Origin: Halictus rubicundus
Taxonomy: Eukaryota > Arthropoda > Insecta > Hymenoptera > Halictidae
NCBI RefSeq assembly: GCF_050948215.1
Contig: NC_135165.1
Coordinates: forward strand, 8,302,001-8,366,000
Direction: 5' to 3'
Length of the DNA stretch: 64,000 nucleotides
Shown here: positions 37,264-47,716 of the stretch, piece after piece
How the letters are laid out: each line of letters starts with the position of its first letter
Numbering within the stretch: position 1 is the first letter of the stretch
Position numbers and translations under genes: made by a program
The notes under the pieces: generated by a model
Seen by the model: only the letters and a program-made list of their open reading frames with translations
Database searches by the model: none
What the model was told of the DNA's origin: nothing

Positions 37264-37610
37264 GATCGAGATTATTGTTATTTGTCGCGCATTTGTTGCA
37301 CAGGTGAACATAATTGCTATAATTGAATCGCAATGGGAAGTAATAAAGATTGACGAAGTTATAGTGTACGAGTCGAGAGCGGGATCGCTTGTTGACCTTC
37401 TGTGCGCTTAAAGTCGTGGAGGATCGCGTGATCGCGCAATAAAGATCCTCGAAATTATTGTTATCTGCCGTGTATTTGTTGCACAGGTGAATATAGTTGC
37501 TTCAATTGAATTGCATTAGGGAATTATACACATTGACGAGGACGCGGTGCATATTTTGAGGTCGGACTAGTTTGATGACATTTTGTGCACTCAAAATAAC
37601 GCGGGGTCTC
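37264..37610. repeat. 183-bp tandem duplication
   Basis: ATTATTGTTATTTGTCGCGC at 37,271 matches ATTATTGTTATCTGCCGTGT at 37,454. Both continue with TTTGTTGCACAGGTGAA and an ATTGACGA word. Confidence 0.7.
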
Positions 37611-38529
37611 ATGGGGGAATTATTTGCCCAGGTTTATAATGAATTTTTACATTAATATATTCATGATACTAAATTTTATTAGGATCTGTACAATTCAAGA
37701 AGGTTGGAGGACTACTCAAGACTACTCAATATCTTACGTTTAATTTTTTCCAATTTTTATTTCATTAAATAACTTACTTTGATTTCGTGGAATTTTTGAG
37801 GTTTCTAGTTTGGCAGTCAAAGTGTTAACGGTAAACCTACCATGGTCAAATGACGGTATTTTATGATTATTGAAATACTATAAATTGTTATGTATACGTG
37901 ATTTATTGAAAACAAAAACATTAGGTAGCACTTATTGAAAAGCTTTTTATGTCGCAATGTTACAAGGGATCCACTAATAAATTTCTACCCCCGCCAATTT
38001 CGATAAAGATCTATGATCTAGTTATCAATGAGCAGGATTGCTCGGCGTTAAACGCCGTTTAATAAACCAGCCTCGAAAGTCCCAAGCGGTTTCTGGTTGA
38101 GTAACGATCCATGACGAATCCACCGGACAAGAAAGTCCCGGGCACCGGTTAAACCCGCTCTCTTCGGCCTGCCATTTATCCGTCGCGACGCTCCATTTGC
38201 ATAAGACGCGTCGCCCGAAAGGGGAGGGTTATGGAACGACGCGGACACGACTCGGCTCAACGCGACCAAGGGAAAAGCGTGAAAATTGCGGAACTTCGGT
38301 GTAAAAGGCGGCGGGTGGCCAGTGTTCCCCTTTCTCAGCGGGCGCCTCCGAGAACACGGATACGTTTCACCTTCCATTGTTTCGCGGCTGATCGGCAAAC
38401 GGTTTCGGTTACAGGTAGGGGGGGGGGCTGTAAACCGCACGGGTGAAAACACCGTGACCGTAATTCATCGGTCTCCGCTTTCCTACCCGTGCTCTTCAAC
38501 ACGTGTTTCCCACCGTCGTCGTCTATCGG

Positions 38530-38569
<40 letters not shown>
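38530..38569. repeat. (GA)n microsatellite
   Basis: About 19 GA units with one interruption. Confidence 0.88.
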
Positions 38570-38573
<4 letters not shown>

Positions 38574-38810
38574 ACCGCCGTCAAACGATCACGTTAGTTA
38601 CTCGCTTTTAGGGGAGATGTACGCTGTCAAAGGGCGCGACGATGAAGCACCAATAAAAGCGAGACGTGACCTGGAACGAAACCAATGTTGACGGAAAACT
38701 CGTTATTTTCTTATGTAAGGATATGTCAATTTTAAATAATTATTAAGGGTAGACATTTTTATTCGACTCCCGCTTTTTGCAATCGATGAAGAAAATTTTT
38801 CATTTCGAAA

Positions 38811-39003
38811 ATCCGCGGTCTACTTCTTTATGCAAAATAAAATTTGTCTATCTAAATTATCCCAAATTGGAGTGAAAGTTGTTTCCTCTTTGAGTATGTT
38901 TGATGAGCTTAAAATCAATAGCGTTATTAAATTCTTCTAATGTCCTTACTGTTCCAAGTTACACCTACTCATTTTTGTCATAAATGCATAAACTCCGCAG
39001 TCC
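38811..39003 (+). mobile_element. Family A element (forward), abutting a reversed partial copy
   Basis: The left end TTTATGCAAAATAAAATTTG and the right end AATGCATAAACTCCGCAGTC define a copy about 193 bp long. The preceding stretch 38735-38822 resembles the interior and left arm of a second copy in the opposite direction, so two copies meet head to head. Confidence 0.55.
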
Positions 39004-39709
39004 AGTTATAAAAGTACTGATGTTATCGGATTCCGAGGTTCTCGAGCATTTCAGGTCGCAAGGTTTCCCAAAATGGGACTTTTACGACTGACGGGATAGG
39101 CGAATGGCTGAATATTAGGTTTGATAGAAGAACGAGTGTAGTAGAGGACGCCGAAGTAGTAGTCTAGCAAGTAGAAACGGCCTGTGCGCGGCCATGCCTC
39201 GCGTCAGAATGATCCCCCCGCCCCGCCCGCTCCTCGCAGGATTTATAGTAATAGCAGTATTTACGTTTGCGGGTTGTACGATTAAATCACGCGGTTGGAT
39301 CTTTTTGCTGGGCCGTTTTATTATTCTCCCCCGCTTGCGTTCCGTTGTCGGTTTACGGCGGAGTTTCGATGAGATTGTCGAGATTCGGCGCGGCGGCGGT
39401 ACGGTGCCCCGCGACTTTGATGGGTTTTTCAGCCACTTAAAAGGGATGTTTATGGGTGTAATTTGGACGCCATGCGCCGGCACAGCAACGCCGATGGAGA
39501 CGGCCGGGATGCAATTGAGTCGTCGATTACGGCGCGCTGTTATTTTTCAGGTGCATGCGGCGCGAATAATTCCACGGTTGAATTTCTACTGAAATTTTCC
39601 GAAGCCTATCTACACTTTCCTGAACATGAGTCTCTCATACAGGAAATACATTCAATCCTCCTTCCGACTGTGAGGAAATTCAAATTTTACAAATACACAT
39701 AGACTGCGG

Positions 39710-39760
39710 ATTTTACGTGTTTATAACAAAAGAAATTCGATTTTACTGCAAGATCAGTCC
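39710..39760 (-). repeat. Family A right end, reversed
   Basis: TAGACTGCGGATTTTACGTG then TTTATAACAAAAG, the outward-facing right terminus of a reversed copy. A TTAA-type element begins at 39,912. Confidence 0.48.
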
Positions 39761-39911
39761 GTAAAGCAAAGTCTGAGGAAAATATTTTTAATACTTTGAA
39801 AAATCCTCGATTGCTAAAGTTAATGTATCATACACAATCTGAGTCGGACGTTTACGATAAAATAACAAGAAGTTATTTCTCACACTTTGTCAGTTTATCA
39901 AACGACAGTAT

Positions 39912-40076
39912 TTAACACTAGATTTACGGGACCCGTCAAAATGACGGATTCTAATATTTTTAAATTGCGAAATATTATTAAAAAAAATAGCTACAAACTT
40001 TGATCGATACATTCATGTTATTTTTATAAAGTAATGTAAAATAGTCATTTCTAGTGCTCCGTAAACCTAGTGTTAA
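39912..40076. mobile_element. TTAA-flanked MITE (165 bp)
   Basis: TTAA borders and inverted ends CACTAGATTTACGGGA / CACTAGGTTTACGGAG (14 of 16 match). It contains the same GTCAAAATGAC palindrome as the copy at 47,921. Confidence 0.66.
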
Positions 40077-40892
40077 CAGCGAACTTGTCAATTTTCCGAG
40101 AAGAAAAAGCAAACCGGTCTTTTAAAACTTTCTGTTCCCATTACTATTGACAGGGAAGTAGTGAAGATTGTTTCCAGTGTAGCACAGTCATTAAGTATCC
40201 CATCGATGGGTTTCCGATAAATAAATTCTTAAGAACTTGTATCAGGTTTGTTTATAATGAGAGAACAGCACTGTCGTCGTTGGCAAATTCCGTGGATTGT
40301 GGTCACGGCGACCGCGTTTCGAAGTGTCAGTTCTTAAGAGGCGATTTGCTCGGCAGTTTGCGAATCCCTTGTGCAAACTCGAACAGGGTCTCGAATCGGT
40401 TCTCGCCGCAGGTAGCTTAAGAATTCGTTTCACCCTCTTTTGTCTCGCGCGCTGTGTCCGTGTCCGCGTCGTCTTTTGTTTCGCCATCGGACCGTAAATA
40501 TTATCGGTGAAAACCGCAGCGGAAACCACGATAACACGACTCATTCGACGGTCGAACTGCTTAGTGTTAGAATCGTCGCCACGGAAGAAGTCCTGGGGAA
40601 ACCGAAATTAATCACCCTTTGTTTTCCGTTGACTGCGAAAGGACACATACAATCTCACAAGTCGACTCAACGCTAGTCCTTATTTTATTATTGTTCCTCC
40701 TTCGTCATTTATAAAAACCTACGAACTGACAGTGCCTCAAAAAATTGAAATAGTTACTTGATCGTTGTGGGTGGACATTTTTCTTGACACTATTATTGTG
40801 TCATCTTCATGATCATTAACAAAAAAAGATGGATCCTACAACATCCTACGAGACTTGAACAATTATTTCTAATATTAATTGTGTGTTTTAAA

Positions 40893-41092
40893 TAGACTGC
40901 GAACTTTATGCATTTATTAAAAAATTGAATTGGTCGAACGCAAAACTGTAAATTAGAAGAATTGAATGATGTTAGTATATTATGCCCAGCTTATTTAAAT
41001 TGTTAATAGAGGGAATGCATTTTTAACTAACTTCCGTTTCTTACAATCGACTTGCACAATTTTCATTTTGCATAAAAATTCGTAGTTCATAA
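40893..41092 (-). mobile_element. Family A element (complete, reverse)
   Basis: Starts TAGACTGCGAACTTTATGCA and ends CATTTTGCATAAAAATTCGT followed by AGTTCA. About 200 bp. The end with TTTATTAAAAAATTG comes first, so the copy is reversed. Confidence 0.6.
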
Positions 41093-42026
41093 AAAAAGAA
41101 GTAATAACAGCAATTTAAATAAAACAAAAATAGAGCCCTATTCATGACTGACACCTCAACCAACATATTAACACAAAATATTAGCGGTATTAGTTATCTA
41201 TGTTTTACTGGAACTGATTAACTAATGGAATTCAAAAATCGTACCAAAAACCAAAAACTATAAGAAAATGTTTGGAATGGAAAAATTTTACCTAATGTAA
41301 ACAAAATGTTTGAAGATGCCCATCAGAACCGTCGTTGCCAGTACGATCGCAATTAATGAAAAGGTATAATTCGGAGACGACGTTTTTAACCTCGCGCCAC
41401 CCGTCACGCCCATATCCGGTCGAGGACTTCCGGTTCACAGAGACCATCGGATTCGACGCGGTGAAGATACTCGGGAACAAGGAAGGGAAAGAAAGAGAGG
41501 CGCTGTTTGAACGCGCACATCCGCGAAACCGGCAGATCTGCACGGGTAAATACGCGTGGACACGCCCGTCGCAATTACACGAGTGCCTGCAAGTATAATG
41601 AGCCGCGCGTTTCATTGTGATTTATGCCACGAGTCTGCCCCGCGTCAAGAGACCGCCTCCTCCGTTGTTCTCTCTGCAAATTCGCGGACGGCGCTCTTCC
41701 GAGAGGCCATCATGGTATTTTCAGGATTTTATTACCGGTTCATCTAACGATTCCATTATTTTCGTCGAATTATCTTGATCTCAGGATTCCTATCTCGGAA
41801 CTGTAAATCAATTGGGCAATCAATCGTAAATCAATTTTGCTTGCTTGTGTGAGAAACATATCTACAAGTTGACTAACTATCTAACCGCTACGTGTGTCGT
41901 ATACACGCAATTGTATGACACAATGTTTTGGTCAATTTTGAGAATCAATTTTTAATAGAATCGAATGTCAGTAAAATTGGACAGCAAGTTCTAACAAAAA
42001 TTTCCTTTTTGACAGATCATTGTATA

Positions 42027-42060
42027 AGACTGCAGATCTTCAAACAAAATCTCAATTCGT
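42027..42060 (+). repeat. Family A left end (degenerate fragment)
   Basis: AGACTGCAGATCTTCAAACA then AAATCTCAATTCG. Confidence 0.38.
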
Positions 42061-42488
42061 ACAAGTTCTCAGATCAAGTTTACTCAGATAAAAAAAAAAC
42101 AGTAAACAACAACTTTCACCAAGTATTGTGATAGAACAATTTTTCAAAACCGATGCAACCTTGAATAACCCCTAAGCATGTATATTGCTCGGGCGCAGGT
42201 GCATTTTTGTATTTAAACTTGAATGAAAAGTGACATGGTAATCGGGGCAAAATTAGCTCCACGTATTAAAAGAGTTACTCTAACTGGAAGGGTATTGGAA
42301 CAATTACACTACACTGATCATACTGATTCCTCCCCGCATCACGGCGGCGCACAGACACCAGCATCGGCTCGATCAAAGGGTTAGCACACCATGACCGAAC
42401 CAATCGACGTAAAAATTAATCAGAGCCTGCACGAGGGCACGGTCACGGAGCAGCGCAGCGGAAAGATCTTGCAACGAAAGAAGAGAGT

Positions 42489-42489
<1 letters not shown>

Positions 42490-42539
<50 letters not shown>

Positions 42540-42542
42540 GAG
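42490..42542. repeat. (GA)n microsatellite
   Basis: About 26 GA units with one G insertion. Confidence 0.9.
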
Positions 42543-42956
42543 CAGCATCGATCGGCCTTGAAGCCCGCGCGATCGCAGCGTGACCAGTTCGCGAAATATA
42601 ATTTATCGTCAAAGAAAATCCGCCATAAATCCCGGTTGGGCCCGGTCGATCCCCCCTTATCTCAGACCCCGCGTCATTAATCGTTCGAGCAGGAGGTGGA
42701 AACCAGGCCTGAACATGGTTCGCAGCCGAACGGCACCGCAACATCTCGCTCGATAAATCGGCCGGGCTAAACAACTCGTCAAAATCGTGACACGTGACCC
42801 GCACGACATGACAGGCGTCATGGGCATCGCGTGTCAAGCAGTCGACCGGTCTAATACTATTCGGTTACATGTATTATTCAATCAGCCAATAAGGAAAACA
42901 CGCCATTCATGCGGCGCTCGCTCGGCGCCGTCTGTCCGTCTCTTTGATTGTTCGCC

Positions 42957-42982
42957 TGTGTGTGTGTATGTGTGTGTGTGCA
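42957..42982. repeat. (TG)n microsatellite
   Basis: TG repeat interrupted by one TATG. Confidence 0.8.
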
Positions 42983-43183
42983 TGCGTGCGCGCGCGACCG
43001 CGGATTTCAATGTGTGTACGGGCGAGTACACATTATACCGAACTGTTCGTGATACGCGTACCAGAGGAGGGCACTCGTAAATGAACTCGGGATCCGGGAA
43101 AATTGTCCTCGACGGGCTCTGTCGAAGGTTAATCACCAGGATTGAGCGGTCACGATGACAGCTCGCAGCAAAAAGAAACGAGA

Positions 43184-43675
43184 CATACAAATATACAAAT
43201 ACAAGGACGTAGGCATATAAATATATGTAGAAATACATAGTCGTAGACATACAAATATGAAAATACAAAGACGTAGGCATACAAATATAGAAATACAAGG
43301 ACGTAGGCATACAAATATATGTATAAATACATAGGCGTAGGCATACAAATATGAAATTCAAAGACGTAGGAATACAAATATAGAAATACAAAGACGTAGG
43401 AATACAAATATAGAAATACGAGGACGCAGGCTAACAAACATATGTAGAAATACGTAGGCGTAGACATACAAATATGAGAATACGAAGACGCAGGCATACA
43501 AATATAGAAATACAAAGACGTAGGGATAAAAATATATGTAGAAATACATAGGCGTAGACAGACAAATATAAAAATACAAAGACGTAGGCATAAGAATATA
43601 TGTAGAAGTACATAGGCGTAGGCATACAAATATGAAAATACAAGGACGTAGAGATACCAGTATAAAAATGTAGAA
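43184..43675. repeat. Minisatellite of alternating 30-bp and 34-bp units
   Basis: About sixteen units. Type 1 (30 bp) reads like ACAAATATAGAAATACAAAG then ACGTAGGCAT. Type 2 (34 bp) adds ATGT and has ACATAGGCGTAGG. The order is roughly 34-34-30-30-34-29-30-30-34-30-30-34-30-34-30. No unit has a stop in any minus-strand frame, so long Tyr/Val/Leu-rich ORFs appear there; I do not call them genes. Confidence 0.85.
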
Positions 43676-44664
43676 AACATTAGAGCACGCTAGATGGAAG
43701 CCGAGCTCCCATCGCAGGAAGCTGGGTAATCGCGCCGAATGAAAAGCGTGTTAAGTAAGCTATCATTAGACGAACTAACGAACCATGTCAGAATGGTCTC
43801 GGTGTTCCAATCTAGGCCCGAATACGATCAAGGCATCGTCACGGGAACGTCCTTCGGGCGTCATCGAACGGCATGACTAATGGCGGCGCGAGGATATGAT
43901 TCTCTTGTAGAAAAAGAAAAGAAGAAGAAGAAGAAACGTGGAAGAAAAGCGGGATAACGTCGTCGCGGAGGCCGCTAATCCGGCGAGTGACTCGGATCGG
44001 CCATTACGGCGTGGTTCGATCGTTAAAGGGAAGAGTCTCGGGGTCCGTGAATGGATCGTCCGTAATAACGAGCTTCTTACATCCAGATTACACGCGCTGC
44101 CTCGGAATAGTTGCACACGGGTCCGGCTTACAAGCGCTATAAAGCAATAAAAGTCGATTTGCCTGGGTGAATACCGGCCCGGTGATATATCGCTGCTTAG
44201 CGCCCACGTAACTTAGGCGAACGTGACGCGGCGCGGACCGGTGGAAAAGAGAGATCGACGAGAAGCGATCGTTTTCATTTTATTTTTCGAACCAGGCATT
44301 GGGTACCGGGGTACAGGGTACGCGTCTCCCGGTTCGAATTATCGAATCATCATCGGCGAGACGCGCGAACGCCCGCCGACGCGGTTCGAGATTATCTCAC
44401 TCGTCAATCTTGAGACTTTCCGCCGACAAATTGATTCCCCGCTGATTACCCGATCCCCCGGGACGATCGCTTATTACGAGAAGGCTAAATATGTAATGGA
44501 CAACGAATGGCAGAAACGCTGAGAGCTGGAAGGTCACCGGAAACCAAAGCGCCACTTTATTTGCGAACAGCTAGCTTGCTTTTTGCCAAAGGTTGCAGAG
44601 ATTCTTGTTGGAGAATCTTTCCTCGAATCGGTGATAAGGGGGAGCTAGGGAAAAAATGTTTGAT

Positions 44665-44940
44665 CTCTGCTCAAGAGACTTCATTTCAAATTGGCGCTCG
44701 AGGGCCGTCTTTTGGCCCCTTGCAAGCTTGAGAGACTCTCTGGTAAAATTGAAGACCTTCTCTGAAATTTTGGAGATGAATTAGAAGCGAGAATTGATTT
44801 TTGTGAGTGGGAGTCCATTTTAATTTGGCGCCCAAGGTCCATTTTTTGGTCCCTTGTATGTTTGAGAGATCCTCTGGTGAGGCTGTTAATTTTATCAGAT
44901 TTTGGAGATGAATCGACAGCGAGAGAAGAACTTTTTAATG
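44665..44940. repeat. 139-bp tandem duplication
   Basis: Two units share TTGGCGCYCRAGG, TTTTGGYCCCTTG, GAGAGA, CCTCTGGT and TTTTGGAGATGAAT. Confidence 0.65.
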
Positions 44941-45104
44941 TCTGTTCATGTTAATTTACTCCAGTTTGATCGGTATCCTCAGGATCATAGTAAAAATGTC
45001 TACACAGTACTACCACACCAATAAAGTTCAAGGGATTACCAATTTCCAATAGAATGTTCAGTACAATGATCACAAAATTTTTAAATGCTTCTAATCTTTC
45101 TACT

Positions 45105-45163
45105 GTTTTGAATTTAAACCTCTAGATTTTGTTATAAATTTCCAAGATCCACAGCTTAGTATT
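45105..45163 (+). repeat. Family A right end (degenerate)
   Basis: TTTTGTTATAAATTTCCAAG then ATCCACAGCTTAGT resembles the right terminus. Degenerate left-arm-like sequence precedes it from about 44,990. Confidence 0.35.
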
Positions 45164-45213
45164 ACCAATGCCAGCTGAATCAGCGCCAATAAAAGTCCCA
45201 CAAATTGAAGCAA

Positions 45214-45219
45214 TTTATT
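45214..45219 (-). terminator. Candidate poly(A) signal of gene 2
   Basis: AATAAA on the minus strand, about 180 bp after the gene 2 stop codon. Confidence 0.3.
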
Positions 45220-45397
45220 TGACTTCAAATATTGTGAAACGGTTCATTAACGATTTTCTTACTAGATTAAACAACGAATGGACTCTGTCGTACAGAACGG
45301 AGGATCAAACTCTTGGTCAGACAGGGAAAGGTAGAGAACATTGTTTACTCAGAAATTTTACACGACAACATATACATACATCGACCGGAGTATCTGT

Positions 45398-45746
45398 TTA
45401 AGTGTTCGTATCCTTTTCTTCCACCGTGACTATCGATTTGTCGCTTTTCTTCCTTTTGTTCGTAGCCAATTCGTATGTTATCGTTCCCGTCTGTCGTTCG
45501 TTCGTGGTGTGATGCTTTTCGTCGTCGCTACTCTTCGCTTTCTCTTTTCCAGAACCGGAGAAAAGCATGTCTGATTTAGTACAAGACTTGCTACACTCGA
45601 CCAGGGTGCTTTTGCATTTTCTTAAATTGCATTTGAAACCCATGGCTCGTTTTGCGTTGATGCTCTTGTAGATGTTCTTCAGCTTCTTCACCGACTTCTT
45701 CGTTCCCCTCTTTAACAGAAATTTATCACGATCACAATCAAACAAT
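45398..45746 (-). CDS. Gene 2, terminal exon with CNLRKCK motif
   Basis: The acceptor TTTCATAG, in the right phase, opens 115 codons to TAA. The exon encodes a basic helix, CNLRKCK, two more Cys, and a long Lys/Asp/Thr-rich tail. An AATAAA on the minus strand at 45219-45214, about 180 bp past the stop, is a candidate poly(A) signal. Confidence 0.64.
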
Positions 45747-47023
45747 CTATGAAATTTATGATCAATAAAAATATGCTACAAGAGTCAAAGTTAAACCTTC
45801 AAAAAATGCTATAGAAAAATGATACATAAAAAGATGCATAAAATCCACAGTGAAGAAATTCAAATACAAAACTCTGAATTGTGATTGTCAATTATGAGTA
45901 GACCACAAATTTCTAACAAAACTGAGTTATTTAAAACTGTAAATAGATTAAAAGCATTTGAGAGTATCGATATATTAAAATTATTAATGAGAGAAAGACA
46001 TTTTTATTTAGCCTCTGTATCTTGTAATTGATCGAACTACGAAAATTATTCAAGAAGGAAAAACATTTTTAAAATGTTCTAGTTTTTTTAGTGACAGATG
46101 TAGACAATTTTTATTTTGCATAAAGATCCGCTGTCTAATTAAAAGGCTTTTAACGCGCAAACTAGATTGAAAAGAGGAAAGCTCAAGCAACGCTCGACTC
46201 AATCGATAAAAATCGTTCGATTCTTGCCTTCACTTGGTTCGATATCTGTCCAATCCTCTTCTTACTCCTTTTTATCCTATACGCCAGCCTATTCTGCTTC
46301 GCCGAGGTGCACACCGTAAATTTATAACTGAAAAATCCAATCAATACATCTCTCAACACAAAGACATGCGCTCAAACTTACGACCCAGGATCGTCGCCAT
46401 CTTTGATCCCCTCGCAGTCCTTAGAACAACCAGCATGAGACTTCGATGCCTTCTTAGAGCGTTTCTTATCCTCAAAACACTGTTTCTTCTGATTCTTCTC
46501 GCCCTTCTTAACGTCTCTCACACAAGCACCACCAGAAACGACTTTATCGTCTCTCAAATTCGTCTGAGACTTTAATTCGTCATTTTTTGGCGTCGCAGAA
46601 TTACTCAAAGTAACCTGAGACTTCAATTTTTTATTTTCTAGCTTCGCAGATTTCTCAGCATCGCCAGAAGGAATTTGATCAGCTCTCAAATTACTCTGAG
46701 ACTTTGATCCTTCATTTTTTGGCTTCCCAGACTCCTTAACAACCTTTTCGCTCTTCTTCGCGGACACCTTAATTTTACTTTCTGTATCTTTTGGTTCTTC
46801 TTGCATTCCCCCATTCAACGAAGCTAAGGGATTGCAAATTTGATTATTTTAGGACTTTCATGTCGTCGGCGTGTTCCATCTCACTTTTGTCTTCAACTTT
46901 CTTCTTCCAGCCAAACATCGAGGGATCCCTCGCGATTGATTGATCCTTGGAAATCTCGTATTGAGAGTCGCATGGAAAGTTCTTCAGCAGTTGCTCTAGC
47001 TGGAGCTCGAGAATTGAGACGAA
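45398..47023 (-). CDS. Gene 2: unrecognised Lys-rich, Cys-bearing protein (5' end unresolved)
   Basis: I do not recognise this protein. Exons 47023-46885, 46823-46382 and 45746-45398 join with consistent phases (1, then 2) and give 309 residues plus a stop, lacking the N-terminus. The first part has a Leu/Glu helical stretch and a Trp-Lys-rich segment. The long middle exon is extremely Lys/Ser/Asn-rich, with three copies of a Lys-Ser-Gln-x-[NT]-Leu unit. The last exon has the motif CNLRKCK at residues 233-239, two further Cys within 11 residues, and a hydrophilic tail. The protein is probably largely disordered and soluble, perhaps nuclear by its charge (inference). It lies just downstream of gene 1, in the same direction. 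The shared C-[DN]-L-R-K-C-K motif and similar composition suggest a diverged tandem paralogue. A candidate start exon at 47,235 does not match in phase, so the 5' structure is open. Confidence 0.58.
45899..46139 (-). mobile_element. Family A element (reverse, internally enlarged)
   Basis: Starts TAGACCACAAATTTCTAACA (degenerate) and ends TTATTTTGCATAAAGATCCG followed by CTGTCTA. It lies in the intron between the last two exons of gene 2. Another right end, ATGCATAAAATCCACAG, lies just before it near 45,835. Confidence 0.55.
46382..46823 (-). CDS. Gene 2, Lys/Ser-rich repeat exon
   Basis: 442 bases between the acceptor GCAATCCCTTAG and the perfect donor GTC/GTAAGT. It encodes an uninterrupted hydrophilic stretch with three similar Lys-Ser-Gln-x-[NT]-Leu units spaced 81 and 51 bases apart. 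A Lys-rich segment with three Cys follows, then an acidic end. The unit spacing suggests growth by internal duplication. Confidence 0.66.
46885..47023 (-). CDS. Gene 2, first secure exon
   Basis: A pyrimidine-rich acceptor (CTCTGACCTCTTCTAG) is followed by 46 codons plus one base, ending at the strong donor AAAA/GTGAGA. The frame is set by exact phase agreement with the next exon. Another frame is also open and ends in TGA before the donor. If unspliced, the chosen frame continues to a TAA 15 codons further on. Confidence 0.52.
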
Positions 47024-47128
47024 CTAGAAGAGGTCAGAGAGGGGATTCGAATAAGCGCGCATTCGCGGAGTATGAGAATGGTTTTCGTGCCAATCTTCAA
47101 GCCGCGGTCGTTCAAGGAAGCCGTACAC

Positions 47129-47235
47129 CTTGCCACAATGAGAATCCGATCCGTGTCATAACCCTGCGACCCCGATAAAGAATTTTTAATATCCTCTTTC
47201 CGCCTAGATGTCGACGGTCCTCCTCGATCAGCCAT
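47129..47235 (-). CDS. Possible first exon of gene 2
   Basis: An ATG in good context (GCGATGGCTGATCG) opens 35 hydrophilic codons up to the donor GCAAG/GTGTAC. It lies between the poly(A) signals of gene 1 and the first secure exon of gene 2, as a start exon should. However, it leaves phase 2 while that exon needs phase 0, so a direct join is not possible as drawn. Either another donor or acceptor is used or the true start is elsewhere. Confidence 0.3.
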
Positions 47236-47524
47236 CGCAGCCTCCGTGGACCGTTAACAACTGATCAAGGCGTCCTCAGGATCTAACCTTGACGTTCCTT
47301 GTCGCTCGGACCCTTCTCCATATCTTCCTCAAAGCTTGACGGCATCTCGTGTAACTCCGACGAAAATTATCCACTTAGACGCTTTAGGCGGACCAGTGTC
47401 ATCGTGCGAGGAACTGAACGTTCAAACGAACGGTCAACTAAAAATTTTTAACTCGCCACTGCCGAGCGAACTTTGCCGAATCTGATCGCAGTGTTGACAC
47501 CATCGAAACTCGCGAATGTCAATT

Positions 47525-47543
47525 TTTATTGAAAATTTTTATT
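47525..47543 (-). terminator. Gene 1 poly(A) signals
   Basis: Two AATAAA hexamers on the minus strand (47543-47538 and 47530-47525) begin 20-40 bp after the gene 1 stop codon. This spacing implies a very short 3' untranslated region. Confidence 0.55.
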
Positions 47544-47563
47544 CTAGGTCCATCCTTGTATCA

Positions 47564-47716
47564 CTAAGCTTCAGGTTCTTGTTGGCTGGCGTCAAATTTC
47601 TTGCTACGGGGTTGCTGGTCCTTCCTCGATGCTTTGTCTAATTTTGGGGCGAAGGTTCGCACCATGAAGGACTTCACGCCTCTCTTTGGAGCCAACGCTG
47701 CCACATTTCCTATGTC
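47564..47716 (-). CDS. Gene 1, terminal exon
   Basis: The acceptor GATTCCCGGTTCAG is followed by 50 codons and TAG. The encoded C-terminus is basic, then Gln/Glu-rich, with coding-like codon use. It was missed as a stand-alone ORF because it has no early start codon. Closely spaced AATAAA signals follow, which supports this as the true 3' end. Confidence 0.6.
   Translation of the reverse strand, partial: DIGNVAALAPKRGVKSFMVRTFAPKLDKASRKDQQPRSKKFDASQQEPEA

Noticed and set aside
39115..39592. Overlapping ORFs of over 120 codons on both strands
   Set aside because: The local GC-rich composition gives open frames on both strands at once. No splice borders or recognisable domains.
42882..43680. 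Overlapping minus-strand ORFs rich in Tyr, Leu and Val
   Set aside because: They are translations of the 30/34-bp minisatellite, which lacks stops in all minus frames.
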